A stretch of 64,000 nucleotides of DNA. Source: Kurthia sibirica (GTDB lineage: Bacteria; Bacillota; Bacilli; Bacillales_A; Planococcaceae). Made by a program: the position numbers and the translations under genes. The notes beneath the pieces were generated by a model. It was not told the origin of the DNA, searched no databases, and worked only from the letters and a program-made list of their open reading frames with translations. Shown here in pieces: positions 55,311 through 64,000 of this stretch; position 1 is the first letter of the stretch; each line of letters opens with the position of its first letter. The stretch is from positions 99,722 to 163,721 of the forward strand of contig NZ_QFVR01000006.1 of NCBI RefSeq assembly GCF_003143975.1, read 5' to 3'.

Positions 55311-55434
55311 GACACCCCACCTTTTGTATTTTTAGTAATATACCCTTAATTTTTACTAATTAAGCAAAATAGAGATGTAATTCAAGCAGTGGTATACTTA
55401 TAGTAATAAAAAATTTGGTAGGGGAGAATGATGT

Positions 55435-56826
55435 ATGACAAACGATATTGCACAACAAATTGATCAACTAATTAGAAACCAACAAAACTATTTTGATTCA
55501 AGTGTGACAAAGCCTTTAGCTTTTAGAAAAGAGCAGTTAAGAAAGTTGAAAACGGCTATTTCTAAATATGAAAAAGACATACAGCAAGCACTTTATGATG
55601 ATTTACGCAAAAGTGATTTTGAATCGTATGCGACAGAAATAGGCATTGTGTATGCAAGTATTAGTCATGCATTAAAATATCTAGAAGAATGGATGCATCC
55701 GGTATCTGTACCTACACCTGTACAATTCCAGCCAGGGAAGAGCATGATTGTCCACGACCCATACGGCGTAACGTTGATTATTGGACCTTTTAACTATCCG
55801 TTCCAACTGGTGATGGAACCTTTAATTGGTGCAATTATAGGAGGGAATACGGCAGTTGTAAAACCTTCAGAATCATCTGTACACACGTCTGCCATTGTCA
55901 AAAAAATAATCGAGGAAACCTTCCATCGTGATTATCTTGCTGTAATAGAGGGCGAAAAAGAAGAAACCAATGCTTTAATACATGCACCATTTGATTATAT
56001 TTTCTTTACAGGTAGCGTAGCGGTCGGAAAAATTGTGGCAAAAGCAGCCGCTAACCGATTAACGCCACATACGCTCGAATTAGGAGGTAAAAGCCCAGTT
56101 ATCGTAGATCAAACAGCAAATTTAGAAATTGCCGCAAAACGTATTTTATGGGGTAAATTTGTTAATGCAGGACAAACTTGTATCGCCCCGGATTATATAG
56201 TTGTTCATGAATCTGTTCGCGTTGCATTCATTCGCCAAATCAAAAAAATATTAGTGAAATTTTATGGTAAAGATGCACAAAAAAGCCCGGATTTTGGACG
56301 AATTATTAATAAACGTCAATTTGATCGTTTAGCGTCGTTACTTCAGCAGCAACAACAGCAAATTCTATTTGGTGGGATGACCGATCAAGATGATCTTTAT
56401 ATCGAACCGACTGTGCTACAAGATGTTTTATGGGAACATCCAATTATGCAAGATGAAATTTTTGGTCCAATCTTACCGATTTTAACGTATTCAGACTTAG
56501 GGCAGGTAATTACACAAATTAAGAAAAAACCAAAACCTTTAGCAGCTTATTTCTTCTCAGAAACAGAAAAAGCTATTCAATATTTCTTAGATGAATTGCC
56601 ATTTGGTGGTGGTTGTATAAATGAAACCATTACACATGTAGGGTCGCTGCATTTGCCATTTGGTGGCGTAGGTGAATCTGGGGTAGGTAATTACCATGGT
56701 AAGGCAAGCTTTGATACATTTACGCATCAAAAATCGATTTTAAAACGTTCATCTAAATTAGCTACAAATTTGTTATACCCACCATATAAACAGAAAAAAA
56801 CATTAGTAAAAACAATATTACGCTAA
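55435..56826 (+). CDS. Class 3-type aldehyde dehydrogenase
   Basis: 463-residue NAD(P)-dependent aldehyde dehydrogenase. Catalytic Glu in LELGGKSP, nucleophile Cys in VNAGQTCIAPDY, cofactor site FTGSVAVGK. Short length and C-terminal hydrophobic end (YPPYKQKKTLVKTIL) fit the class 3 fatty-aldehyde group (YwdH-like). Substrates are likely medium- to long-chain aldehydes from lipid turnover. GGGGAGAATGATGT before ATG 55435. Confidence 0.92.
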   Translation: MTNDIAQQIDQLIRNQQNYFDSSVTKPLAFRKEQLRKLKTAISKYEKDIQQALYDDLRKSDFESYATEIGIVYASISHALKYLEEWMHPVSVPTPVQFQPGKSMIVHDPYGVTLIIGPFNYPFQLVMEPLIGAIIGGNTAVVKPSESSVHTSAIVKKIIEETFHRDYLAVIEGEKEETNALIHAPFDYIFFTGSVAVGKIVAKAAANRLTPHTLELGGKSPVIVDQTANLEIAAKRILWGKFVNAGQTCIAPDYIVVHESVRVAFIRQIKKILVKFYGKDAQKSPDFGRIINKRQFDRLASLLQQQQQQILFGGMTDQDDLYIEPTVLQDVLWEHPIMQDEIFGPILPILTYSDLGQVITQIKKKPKPLAAYFFSETEKAIQYFLDELPFGGGCINETITHVGSLHLPFGGVGESGVGNYHGKASFDTFTHQKSILKRSSKLATNLLYPPYKQKKTLVKTILR

Positions 56827-56828
56827 TA

Positions 56829-57192
56829 AAAAAGTTTCTACGTCAACAATTGAGGTGGCGTGATTTGGATTTTTCACATCACGCCACTTTTTCTATTTGT
56901 TCGTTTCGGACGAATGTTTTCCGGCAGGAGTCCTCGTGCCTTTATTACACAAACCAATTCAACCTAAATGCAAAGTCGTTTCTGTATCCTTCCTATTCAA
57001 TCAAATCTTCGCTCGAAAACATTCAAAGCGTCTACATCCAAATGCATGGCGTTTTAAAATCTCTACTTGGCCTGTTTTCAAGCGTATGAATCGATGGCGG
57101 TGTGCTTTTTGCGTTACATACCACAAGCTCGCGGAAAGCGTCGAGCAGAGGTGATTTTGTTTGAAAAACCCAACAACTCATATAGAACCATA
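56829..57192 (-). mobile_element. Decayed ISL3-type element
   Basis: Reverse-strand reading of about 56980-57080 gives KTGQVEILKRHAFGCRRF and ECFRAKI before a stop, corresponding to the ISL3-transposase C-terminus (NGKIEGxNNKIKxxKRxAFGYRNF). The reverse-strand left end GGTTCTATATGAGTTGTTGG (57189-57170) resembles the ISL3 ends at 18402 and 42003. Part is shared with 21090-21175. No functional gene remains. Confidence 0.65.
56855..56892 (+). terminator. Terminator after the aldehyde dehydrogenase
   Basis: GTGGCGTGAT/ATCACGCCAC, 13-base loop, T run. Confidence 0.88.
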
Positions 57193-57230
57193 AAAAAGAA
57201 ACTACTGCGGTAATTGAGTAGTTTCTTTTT
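57193..57230 (-). terminator. Terminator of the sensor kinase
   Basis: AAGAAACTACT/AGTAGTTTCTT, ten-base loop, T run on the reverse strand. Confidence 0.88.
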
Positions 57231-57242
57231 ATGGGCTTAGAT

Positions 57243-58835
57243 TCAATGAATGGGCATTAACTCATTGCTATGAACAGGCATCATAATTGTAATGGTTGTA
57301 CCTTGTCCAAACATACTATCAATGTTGATGACACCACCATGTTCTTGGATTATTTTATTCGTAATAAGCATACCTAGCCCAGTACCATGTTCTTTTGTTG
57401 TGAAAAAAGGTTCAAATATATGATCGATTACTTTTTGAGACATGCCATTACCACTATCAGAAATAGCGATGGCAATATGAGTACCTGTCCATTTCGTTTC
57501 GACATTCATATGGCCCGTATCATCAATTGCTTCAATCGCATTTTTGAAAATATTAATAAATACTTGTTTTATTTGGTTGGCATCGCCTTTTATATGAGAA
57601 TATTCGGCTAAAAGTTCTTCTGTAAGGATAATATGATGGCTTTGGAATTGTGGATCAAACAGCAATTTTACGTGATTAAGAATATCATGTATATCAAAAA
57701 TGGTCATTTCTTTCGCATGAGGTTTAGATAATACTAAAAATTCACTAATGATTAAATTGATTCTTTCAATTTCTTCATTGATTAATGAAAAATAATAATA
57801 ATTAGGTGAGTTTTTGTCAGCTTTCATCATTTGAACAAAACCTGAAATAACAGTTAACGGATTACGGATTTCATGTGCTACTCCTGCTGCAATTTCACCA
57901 GCTATATTGAGTTTTTCAGCTTCAACACGAATTTTTTCGGCTTCCTTCCTATAGGAAATATCACGTGTAATAACAGAAGTGGCGATTATTTTTCCAAACT
58001 GATCAAAAATAGGTGATAACGTCACTTCAGCATCAAAAATCGTACCGTCTTTTTTCATATCGACTGTTTCTAGGAGGTGGAAACTTTCTCCGGCTAACAT
58101 GCGATTTATGCGATCTTTTGATTGTTCATAGCCAGCTGGAGGAACCATGGGTAAAAGTTTGCCGATACATTCATCGCCATCCCAACCATATAGTTTTTCA
58201 AAGGCGGGATTGACCGCAATGACATAATTATTTAAATCAAAAACAGCGATGCTGTCTTTAGCATTTTCAAAAAAGAGCTTTAAATATCCTTCTTTCGATA
58301 AAAATTCTTTTTCACGTGTATCACTTTTTTCTTCAATATGGCGATAACTCATGCTAAAGTAGTACCCCTGAATTAAACTGATGGTGCTCAATAGAGCTAA
58401 GAGGATGATGAGTACGGCAATATTTGTCTCGCCAATTGCTATAATCAATTCAGGATACCAAGCGTAAAAGAACCAAGCAATTTCAGAACCGAATAATAAT
58501 AGTACAAAGGCGTTTAAATAGGCTGATTGATAAATAGAAATAATAAATAAAGCAATAATTAAGATAATAGAGTAATAAATATTCATCGATATAAAAATAA
58601 TATGTACGAGAGTTAGATTAATCGTCATGATGATTAATGAACAGACGAGAATTTCATTTACTTTCCTATTAAATAAAAAAATAATGACTGCACAAAGTAG
58701 TAGCAGTGTAAGTGGAAAAGAGTCGATTTCTTCTAGAAAACTAACCATTGAAACGATGGCGTATAATAGAATGCTCGCTGTGACAATCGACAAAATAACT
58801 TTATTCCTTTTTCTTAAAGTAGACGAGTGCATCAT
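57243..58835 (-). CDS. PAS-domain sensor histidine kinase, sporulation-kinase type
   Basis: 530 residues. Six to seven N-terminal transmembrane helices (10-160), a PAS domain (about 185-295: NAKDSIAVFDLNNYVIAVNPAFEKLYGW) with PAC end ITRDISYRK, HisKA with H321 in AAGVAHEIRNPLTVISGF, and a HATPase domain (N box, DSGNGMSQKVIDHIFEPFFTTKEHGTGLGM). The H-box is of the KinA-E/KinB sporulation-kinase type, which feed phosphate into Spo0F/Spo0A. No response regulator is adjacent, as usual for orphan kinases. ATG 58835 is chosen because GAGGTG is six bases ahead; the longer frame has no site. Confidence 0.9.
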   Translation of the reverse strand: MMHSSTLRKRNKVILSIVTASILLYAIVSMVSFLEEIDSFPLTLLLLCAVIIFLFNRKVNEILVCSLIIMTINLTLVHIIFISMNIYYSIILIIALFIISIYQSAYLNAFVLLLFGSEIAWFFYAWYPELIIAIGETNIAVLIILLALLSTISLIQGYYFSMSYRHIEEKSDTREKEFLSKEGYLKLFFENAKDSIAVFDLNNYVIAVNPAFEKLYGWDGDECIGKLLPMVPPAGYEQSKDRINRMLAGESFHLLETVDMKKDGTIFDAEVTLSPIFDQFGKIIATSVITRDISYRKEAEKIRVEAEKLNIAGEIAAGVAHEIRNPLTVISGFVQMMKADKNSPNYYYFSLINEEIERINLIISEFLVLSKPHAKEMTIFDIHDILNHVKLLFDPQFQSHHIILTEELLAEYSHIKGDANQIKQVFINIFKNAIEAIDDTGHMNVETKWTGTHIAIAISDSGNGMSQKVIDHIFEPFFTTKEHGTGLGMLITNKIIQEHGGVINIDSMFGQGTTITIMMPVHSNELMPIH

Positions 58836-58942
58836 TTTTAACACCTCAAATTTAGTATTACTTACATAATACAGTATTTGTCGGTGTCGTAAAATGTCAT
58901 ATTCTGATATTATGGAATAAATATACGAGGGGGCGCGTTTAA

Positions 58943-60007
58943 ATGAATATTTTTGAAGAACAAGAAACAATCGATTTATTAAAACAACTGACAGGTACAC
59001 CAAGTCCGACGGGTTATACAAAAAATATTATGATGAAAATGGCAGCCATTTTAGAGGATTTTGGTATTGCATACACAACGACAAATAAGGGTGCAATCAT
59101 CGTGACAATCAAAGGGGAAAATGATGATCGTCAACGACTACTTACAGCGCACACCGATACTTTGGGAGCAATGGTAAAAGAAGTAAAATCATCAGGTAGA
59201 TTGTCGCTATCAATGGTTGGGGGCTTTAGATGGAATGCGGTGGAAGGTGAATATTGTACAATTCATACTGCTTCTGGCAAGGAATTTCGTGGTACTATAT
59301 TAATGCACGAAACATCTGTCCATGTTTACAGAAATGCGGGAGAACTTCCTCGTGATGAAAATCATATAGAAGTACGCATTGATGAAAAAGTGACATCAGA
59401 AAATGAAACACGCGCTTTAGGTATTGAAGTGGGTGATTTCATTTCTTTTGATAATCGTTTTGAACTGACAAAAAGTGGTTTCGTTAAAACACGTCATTTA
59501 GATGACAAAGCAAGTACAACATTATTAATTCAATTAATCAAATTAATTCACGCTGAAAAATTACAATTACCATACACAACTCATTTTTATATTTCAAATA
59601 ATGAAGAAATTGGTTATGGTGGTAACTCAAATATCCCAGAGAAGACTGTTGAATATATTGCGGTAGATATGGGTGCAATAGGCGATGGGCAACAAACTGA
59701 TGAATATACAGTATCAATTTGTGCGAAGGACTCGAGCGGCCCATACCATTATGAATTGACTCATCAGTTAATCGAACTTGCTAAGCAACATAAAATCGAC
59801 TATAAAGTTGATATTTATCCATACTATGGTTCCGATGCTTCAGCAGCAATTAAAGCAGGAGTGGATGTGCGCCATGCTCTATTTGGAGCAGGCATTGAAT
59901 CTTCACATGCATACGAACGCACGCATATCGACTCACTACGTAATACAGCAGAACTTCTTTTCGCATACGTAACAGCGCCAATGGTTGATGAACAGGAGGA
60001 AAAATAA
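58943..60007 (+). CDS. M42 family metallo-aminopeptidase
   Basis: 354 residues of the M42 tetrahedral aminopeptidase family (FrvX/YsdC/YhfE). Metal ligands: H70 and D72 (AHTDT), Asp in RHLDDKAS, Glu pair in NNEEIGYGG, D in AVDMGAIG and a late His (SSHAYERTH). It trims peptides from the N-terminus. GAGGGGG before ATG 58943; its stop is two bases before murE, so the two genes are co-translated. Confidence 0.9.
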   Translation: MNIFEEQETIDLLKQLTGTPSPTGYTKNIMMKMAAILEDFGIAYTTTNKGAIIVTIKGENDDRQRLLTAHTDTLGAMVKEVKSSGRLSLSMVGGFRWNAVEGEYCTIHTASGKEFRGTILMHETSVHVYRNAGELPRDENHIEVRIDEKVTSENETRALGIEVGDFISFDNRFELTKSGFVKTRHLDDKASTTLLIQLIKLIHAEKLQLPYTTHFYISNNEEIGYGGNSNIPEKTVEYIAVDMGAIGDGQQTDEYTVSICAKDSSGPYHYELTHQLIELAKQHKIDYKVDIYPYYGSDASAAIKAGVDVRHALFGAGIESSHAYERTHIDSLRNTAELLFAYVTAPMVDEQEEK

Positions 60008-60009
60008 AC

Positions 60010-61482
60010 ATGCAAGCAACACAACTATTACAAAGCTTGCCAATAAAACGTATTATTGGCACATTACCAGACAACATTAAGGATATTGCAATCGATTCAC
60101 GTAATGTTCAAGACAAGACAATTTTCATCTGTATTAAAGGCTATACGGTGGATGCACATGACTACGCTCAACAAGCTGTAGATAGCGGCGCGACAATTGT
60201 TATAGTTGATCATGAGTTACAGTTAACAGGTGATGTAGCACAGGTGATAGTTGAAGATACGAGTCGTGCACTTGGACTATTATCTGCAAAATTCTTTGAC
60301 TATCCATCAAAGGATTTAACAATGTTTGGCGTAACCGGAACAAATGGTAAAACAAGTGTTTCGACGATGATTCAAAATATTTTACAAGGTTTGGGTGTGC
60401 GTTCAGCATTATCAGGAACGATTGGCTTTAACTTAAATGGGATTATGTACGATTCAACGAATACAACGAGTGATGCATTAACAACACAACAGATGATCTT
60501 CAGGGCGAAAGCAGAAGGTTGTCGCGGTATGGTAATGGAGGTTTCTTCTCATGGCCTTGTCCTTGGGCGTCTTGCGGGTGTTGATTTTGACGTTGCAATT
60601 TTCACAAATCTTACACATGATCATTTAGATTTCCATGGTACAATGGAAAATTACGGTAATGCAAAAGGTATGTTATTTTCACAATTAGGACAGGACTTAG
60701 AAAAAGATAAACATGCTGTATTAAATGCTGACGACGAATGGTCCGCTAAATATGCTGGTTTAACGCCTTATCCAATTTGGACATATGCTTTGCATAATGA
60801 AGAGGCTACTTTCCAAGGCAAGAATATTCGCTATCATGATGAGCTCACAGAATTCGATATGGTCACACCTGAAGGTACGAAACATGTCAAATTGCAATTA
60901 CTTGGTGAATTCAATGTATACAACGCACTTGCAGCTACAGCAGCCCTTTATTGTAGAGGGTATTCTTTGGAAGATATTATCGGCCAATTAGAATTTATGG
61001 CACCGATTAAAGGCCGGATGCAAAAAATTGAAACAGGTAAATTACCTATTTCCATTTTTGTAGACTATGCACATACGCCGGATGCTATTGAACAGGCAAT
61101 TCGTGCAGCAAAACCATATGCTGCTAGAAAGATAATATTTGTTATTGGTACGGGTGGCGATCGGGATAAATCCAAACGTCCGACAATGGCTGAAAAAGCA
61201 TCGGTTGCAGATTATGTTATTTTGACAACAGATGACCCACGCTATGAGGACTATGATAGTATTGTTAATGATTTAGAAAAAGGCATGACGCATAAAAATT
61301 ACACATGTATTGGTGATCGAGCAGATGCAGTGCGCCATGCTGTTGATATTGCAGAAGAAGGCGACCTTATTTTATTTGCAGGTAAAGGCCATGAAGATTA
61401 TCAAATTATAGAAAATACAAAATACCCACATAGCGATGCCGAAATTGCATTAATCGCTGCAAAAGAAAAGTTCGAATTATAA
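60010..61482 (+). CDS. murE: MurE, UDP-MurNAc-tripeptide synthetase
   Basis: 490-residue Mur ligase that adds the third amino acid to UDP-MurNAc-L-Ala-D-Glu. ATP-binding GTNGKT at 110-115, carbamylated-Lys region TNLTHDHLDFHGTMENY, central and C-terminal domains intact. The specificity motif is D408-D-P-R411 in place of DNPR, the DAP-type motif. The gene lies outside any dcw cluster and next to prfC, as in S. aureus, whose MurE uses L-lysine. Lysine- or DAP-use must be tested. GAGGAAAAATAAAC before ATG 60010. Confidence 0.92.
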   Translation: MQATQLLQSLPIKRIIGTLPDNIKDIAIDSRNVQDKTIFICIKGYTVDAHDYAQQAVDSGATIVIVDHELQLTGDVAQVIVEDTSRALGLLSAKFFDYPSKDLTMFGVTGTNGKTSVSTMIQNILQGLGVRSALSGTIGFNLNGIMYDSTNTTSDALTTQQMIFRAKAEGCRGMVMEVSSHGLVLGRLAGVDFDVAIFTNLTHDHLDFHGTMENYGNAKGMLFSQLGQDLEKDKHAVLNADDEWSAKYAGLTPYPIWTYALHNEEATFQGKNIRYHDELTEFDMVTPEGTKHVKLQLLGEFNVYNALAATAALYCRGYSLEDIIGQLEFMAPIKGRMQKIETGKLPISIFVDYAHTPDAIEQAIRAAKPYAARKIIFVIGTGGDRDKSKRPTMAEKASVADYVILTTDDPRYEDYDSIVNDLEKGMTHKNYTCIGDRADAVRHAVDIAEEGDLILFAGKGHEDYQIIENTKYPHSDAEIALIAAKEKFEL

Positions 61483-61491
61483 TAAACTAAT

Positions 61492-61548
61492 ACATCTTCA
61501 AAGAATTTAGATGATGACCACTATCTAATCTTTGGGGATGTTTTTTTA
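61492..61548 (+). terminator. Terminator after murE
   Basis: ACATCTTCAAAG pairs (with G-U) with CTTTGGGGATGT, with an inner TAGAT/ATCTA hairpin, then a T run. Same plan as 4502-4560. Confidence 0.8.
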
Positions 61549-61891
61549 TTTGGATTTTATACTATTTGTTGGGGTTTGCAAACAATACCACTTCTGCTGA
61601 TTTTGCATGATTCATTGGGAACTGAACCGTATAAAAAGGGAAGAATCTTTATCGTTTACTTGTTGAAGGCTGCGTGACAATACTAATTAAGCATTTCAAG
61701 TGAATAGTATCTCTGGATGGAACCTAATGATAAAGAATACACTATCTGAGTTTGTCAATTGTTGTTATAGTCTTTTAACACAACACCAATATTCATCAAG
61801 AAAATCTGTTTATCGTGTAGTATCTCGTTGTTTTCTAGTTATAGGAAAGAGCAGTTATTTCATGCTGATAATACGCGGAATAAATAGTTAA
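61549..61891. other. Intergenic region with IS-like debris
   Basis: TATACTATTTGTTGGGG (about 61558-61574) resembles the ISL3 ends in this window; the rest has short open pieces but no gene. Probably eroded mobile DNA. Confidence 0.35.
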
Positions 61892-61920
61892 TTCACATTT
61901 ACTTAAAGTTATGTTATATT
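61892..61920 (+). promoter_or_regulatory. Promoter of the candidate small RNA
   Basis: TTCACA (61892-61897), 17-base spacer, TATATT (61915-61920); predicted start about 61927. Confidence 0.6.
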
Positions 61921-61926
61921 TATATA

Positions 61927-62074
61927 GCAGTAAGGAACAGCAACTATTTGACTCCGAATAATCATCATTTTTCAAAAGAAAAAATTGTGATTATTGGGTG
62001 TCAAAACCCAACCAGAGTTCTTCAGGAACAAAGAATTCTACCGCGACATCTCATTTATGAGGTGTCGCACTTTT
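61927..62074 (+). ncRNA. Candidate free-standing structured RNA upstream of prfC
   Basis: About 148 nt bounded by its own promoter and a strong terminator (62042-62074). It has no open frame of note. Internal helices: AATAATCA/TGATTATT (61958-61995) closing an A/T-rich arm, then TTGGG/CCCAA (61994-62011), then a GTTC/GGAAC hairpin within AGAGTTCTT...AAGAATTCT. I cannot match it to a known riboswitch, T-box, 6S, SRP or tmRNA consensus. prfC starts about 195 bases downstream with its own likely promoter, so a stand-alone RNA is more likely than a leader. Confidence 0.55.
62042..62074 (+). terminator. Terminator of the candidate small RNA
   Basis: GCGACATCTCA/TGAGGTGTCGC with a four-base loop, then eight T residues. 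Confidence 0.9.
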
Positions 62075-62269
62075 TTTTGCCTAAATTATGTAATTCTGCT
62101 TTAGGTCTTTTGCTTAATCATTAATTTTGTTATAATCATAAGGTTAGAAAAATGTATATAAATGAAAGCTCATATAAAAAATCATAAGTAAGGAAAGTGA
62201 TTGCCGATGTAGGTCTTACCTTCAACCAACCATTTATGAATAATATATGATAGTAGAAGGAGAAAAATA

Positions 62270-63847
62270 ATGGTCACTTCAAAATTAGAGCAAGAAATAT
62301 TAGCACGCCGCACATTCGCAATTATCTCCCATCCCGATGCTGGTAAAACAACAATTACTGAGAAATTACTGTTCTTTGGTGGCGCAATCCGTGATGCCGG
62401 AACAGTTAAAGGGAAAAAATCAGGTAAGTTTGCAACATCTGATTGGATGGAAATTGAAAAACAACGTGGGATCTCAGTTACATCATCTGTTATGCAGTTT
62501 GATTATAATAATTGCCGCGTAAATATTTTAGATACACCAGGACACTCAGATTTCTCTGAGGATACGTACCGTACCTTGATGGCAGTAGATAGTGCTGTCA
62601 TGGTAATTGATGCTGCAAAAGGTATTGAAGCACAAACATTAAAACTATTTAAAGTTTGTCGTATGCGTGGTATCCCAATCTTCACTTTTATCAATAAATT
62701 GGATCGCCAAGGTAAAGAACCACTTGAATTAATGGAAGAACTAGAAGAAGTGTTAGGTATTCAATCGTATGCTATGAACTGGCCTATTGGTATGGGGAAA
62801 GAATTTTTAGGTATTTATGATCGTTATAATAATCGTGTAGAACAATTCCGTACAGCAGAAGAAGATCGTTTCTTACCTTTAAATGCAGAAGGCGGACTTG
62901 ATGTTCAAAATGATATGACTAAAACATCTTATTACACACAAGCTTTAGATGATATTATGCTATTGAACGAAGCAGGAAATCCTTTCTCAGAAGATGCAAT
63001 TCGTAAAGGTCAATTAACACCTGTATTCTTTGGATCAGCATTGACTAACTTCGGTGTACAAACATTTTTAGAGACATATTTAAATTTTGCACCGCAACCA
63101 CAACCACGCTTGACGGAAGATGAGCAGTATATTGAGCCAACAGATGAGCAATTCAGTGGCTTTGTTTTCAAAATTCAAGCGAATATGAACCCTGCTCACC
63201 GTGACCGTATTGCATTTGTCCGAATTGTATCAGGCAAATTTGAACGCGGTATGAGCGTCACACTTAGCCGCACAAATAAGTCCTTTAAAGTAACGCAATC
63301 AACAACATTTTTAGCCGATGATCGCGAAACGGTTGAAGAAGCAGTTGCTGGGGATATAATCGGTTTATATGATACAGGAAACTATCAAATTGGCGATACA
63401 ATCGTTGGCGGGAAAAATAAATTCCTATTTGAAAAACTTCCACAATTTACACCGGAATTATTTGTACGCGTCACAGCTAAAAATGTTATGAAGCAAAAAC
63501 ATTTCCATAAAGGTATTAATCAACTTGTACAAGAAGGTGCCATTCAGTATTACAAAACATTGCATACGGAAGACACAATTCTTGGTGCTGTAGGTCAACT
63601 ACAATTTGAAGTGTTTGAAAATCGTATGAAAAATGAATATAATGTTGATGTGAAAATGGAGCCAATTGGCAATAAAATCGCGCGTTGGATTGCTAATGAA
63701 GAAGTTGTTAAAGATGCTATGACAGGTCCCCGCAGCATGCTCGTAAATGATCGTTTTGGCAATAAAGTATTTTTATTTGAAAATGAATTTGCTATGCGTT
63801 GGTTTGGCGATAAGTTCCCAGAAGTGGAATTATACAGCCTACTATAA
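62270..63847 (+). CDS. prfC: Peptide chain release factor 3
   Basis: 525-residue translational GTPase that recycles RF1/RF2 after peptide release. G1 loop HPDAGKTT (21-28), G2/G3 [12 protein letters not shown] and [15 protein letters not shown]4 NKLDR. Domains II and III follow. GAAGGAG is well spaced before ATG 62270. RF3 is absent from B. subtilis but present in staphylococci and Planococcaceae, often beside murE as here. A TATAAT near 62130 is its likely -10. Confidence 0.95.
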   Translation: MVTSKLEQEILARRTFAIISHPDAGKTTITEKLLFFGGAIRDAGTVKGKKSGKFATSDWMEIEKQRGISVTSSVMQFDYNNCRVNILDTPGHSDFSEDTYRTLMAVDSAVMVIDAAKGIEAQTLKLFKVCRMRGIPIFTFINKLDRQGKEPLELMEELEEVLGIQSYAMNWPIGMGKEFLGIYDRYNNRVEQFRTAEEDRFLPLNAEGGLDVQNDMTKTSYYTQALDDIMLLNEAGNPFSEDAIRKGQLTPVFFGSALTNFGVQTFLETYLNFAPQPQPRLTEDEQYIEPTDEQFSGFVFKIQANMNPAHRDRIAFVRIVSGKFERGMSVTLSRTNKSFKVTQSTTFLADDRETVEEAVAGDIIGLYDTGNYQIGDTIVGGKNKFLFEKLPQFTPELFVRVTAKNVMKQKHFHKGINQLVQEGAIQYYKTLHTEDTILGAVGQLQFEVFENRMKNEYNVDVKMEPIGNKIARWIANEEVVKDAMTGPRSMLVNDRFGNKVFLFENEFAMRWFGDKFPEVELYSLL

Positions 63848-63873
63848 GAAAATAAAAAGACATTCTTTGATTG

Positions 63874-64000
63874 TGATATGCTCCCCAATAGGTAGACAGA
63901 TGAAAAAACAAAAATCTGTTTACCTGTTGGGGGGTATTTTTTATGGCGCGAAGTAAGCATACAATTGAACAAAAATATAAAGCAATCCAAATGTTAACCA
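63874..64000 (+). mobile_element. Left end of an IS3-family element (IS150-like), cut by window end
   Basis: Starts TGATATGCTCCCCAATAGGT and then AGACAGATG, matching the CCCCxAxAxGTTAGACA-type inverted repeats of IS3/IS150 elements. A long hairpin (63882-63933) precedes the transposase start. The right end is outside the window. Confidence 0.8.
63943..64000 (+). CDS. IS3-family transposase OrfA, N-terminal fragment
   Basis: ATG 63943 begins MARSKHTIEQKYKAIQMLT, the start of the helix-turn-helix OrfA protein of IS3-family elements. It runs off the window. The GGGGGG ahead of it, part of the hairpin, may be the ribosome site. Confidence 0.75.
   Translation, partial: MARSKHTIEQKYKAIQMLT

Noticed and set aside
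58836..59021. 62-residue N-terminal extension of the sensor kinase
   Set aside because: No ribosome site for the upstream start, and the extension runs into the divergent promoter region; GAGGTG precedes ATG 58835.
61927..62074. T-box riboswitch for the RNA before prfC
   Set aside because: UACCGCG is present but stem I, specifier loop and the UGGN tRNA-binding bulge are missing, and no aminoacyl or amino-acid gene follows.

Overview
The window is a chromosomal segment of a low-GC Gram-positive bacterium of the order Bacillales. Gene order follows Bacillus subtilis/B. cereus closely (yisK-yisL; yitS-yitU-yitV-yitW; yjzD-fabH-fabF; trpS-spx-mecA-coiA-pepF-RoxS-yjbH-yjbI-cwlQ-yjbK-yjbL-yjbM-nadK-rluD; yjcF-yjcG-yjcH). 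The free-standing murE beside prfC is the staphylococcal arrangement, and the MurE specificity motif is not the usual diaminopimelate one. Together these suggest a member of the Planococcaceae/Caryophanaceae (Kurthia, Lysinibacillus or Rummeliibacillus type). The genus cannot be fixed from sequence alone. I saw no rRNA, tRNA, CRISPR array or prophage.

Layout. 1-10 kb: tail of a DUF418 membrane protein, YisK-type FAH enzyme, tandem YisL membrane proteins, a membrane-anchored alpha-amylase-like protein whose catalytic residues look lost, the yitS/U/V/W set, and an ABC transporter pair. 10-20 kb: Fnr-type regulator, a CtsR-controlled ClpB without its N-domain, FapR-controlled fabH-fabF, an MFS exporter, and trpS behind a tryptophan T-box. 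20-32.5 kb: the Spx module (spx, mecA, spxH) with coiA, pepF, the small RNA RoxS, a truncated globin, cwlQ and the yjbK-yjbL-relQ-nadK-rluD genes, where rluD is frameshifted. 33-45 kb: mgtE, yjcFGH, yutG-type PgpA, a decayed ABC transporter locus with an intact TetR gene, a YhgE-like permease, a secreted nuclease, and a phosphate-uptake pair. 45-64 kb: oleate hydratase, K+ channel, a glutamate-decarboxylase acid-resistance cluster (gadC, an Ntn hydrolase, gadB, a small charged protein), YhgE/Pip protein, aldehyde dehydrogenase, a sporulation-type sensor kinase, M42 peptidase, murE, a candidate new small RNA, prfC, and the left end of an IS3-family element.

Themes. Protein quality control and redox stress cluster here: Spx, its ClpXP adaptor SpxH, MecA, ClpB, Fnr and RoxS. 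Cell-envelope and acid/membrane stress genes follow (oleate hydratase, GAD system, MgtE, K+ channel). Intergenic space is littered with two dispersed families. One is a roughly 130-225 bp repeat with GAGCCTGAGACA-type ends and an internal 15-bp hairpin (six copies). The other is dead ISL3-family insertion sequences, one of which sits inside a repeat copy and one of which has shrunk to a 119-bp two-ended relic.

The most notable items are the RoxS homologue with its Rex/Fnr-like operator, a free-standing roughly 145-nt candidate RNA with its own promoter and terminator upstream of prfC, the N-domain-less ClpB, the apparent GH13 pseudoenzyme, the SpxH without CXXC, and the choloylglycine-hydrolase-type gene embedded between gadC and gadB.
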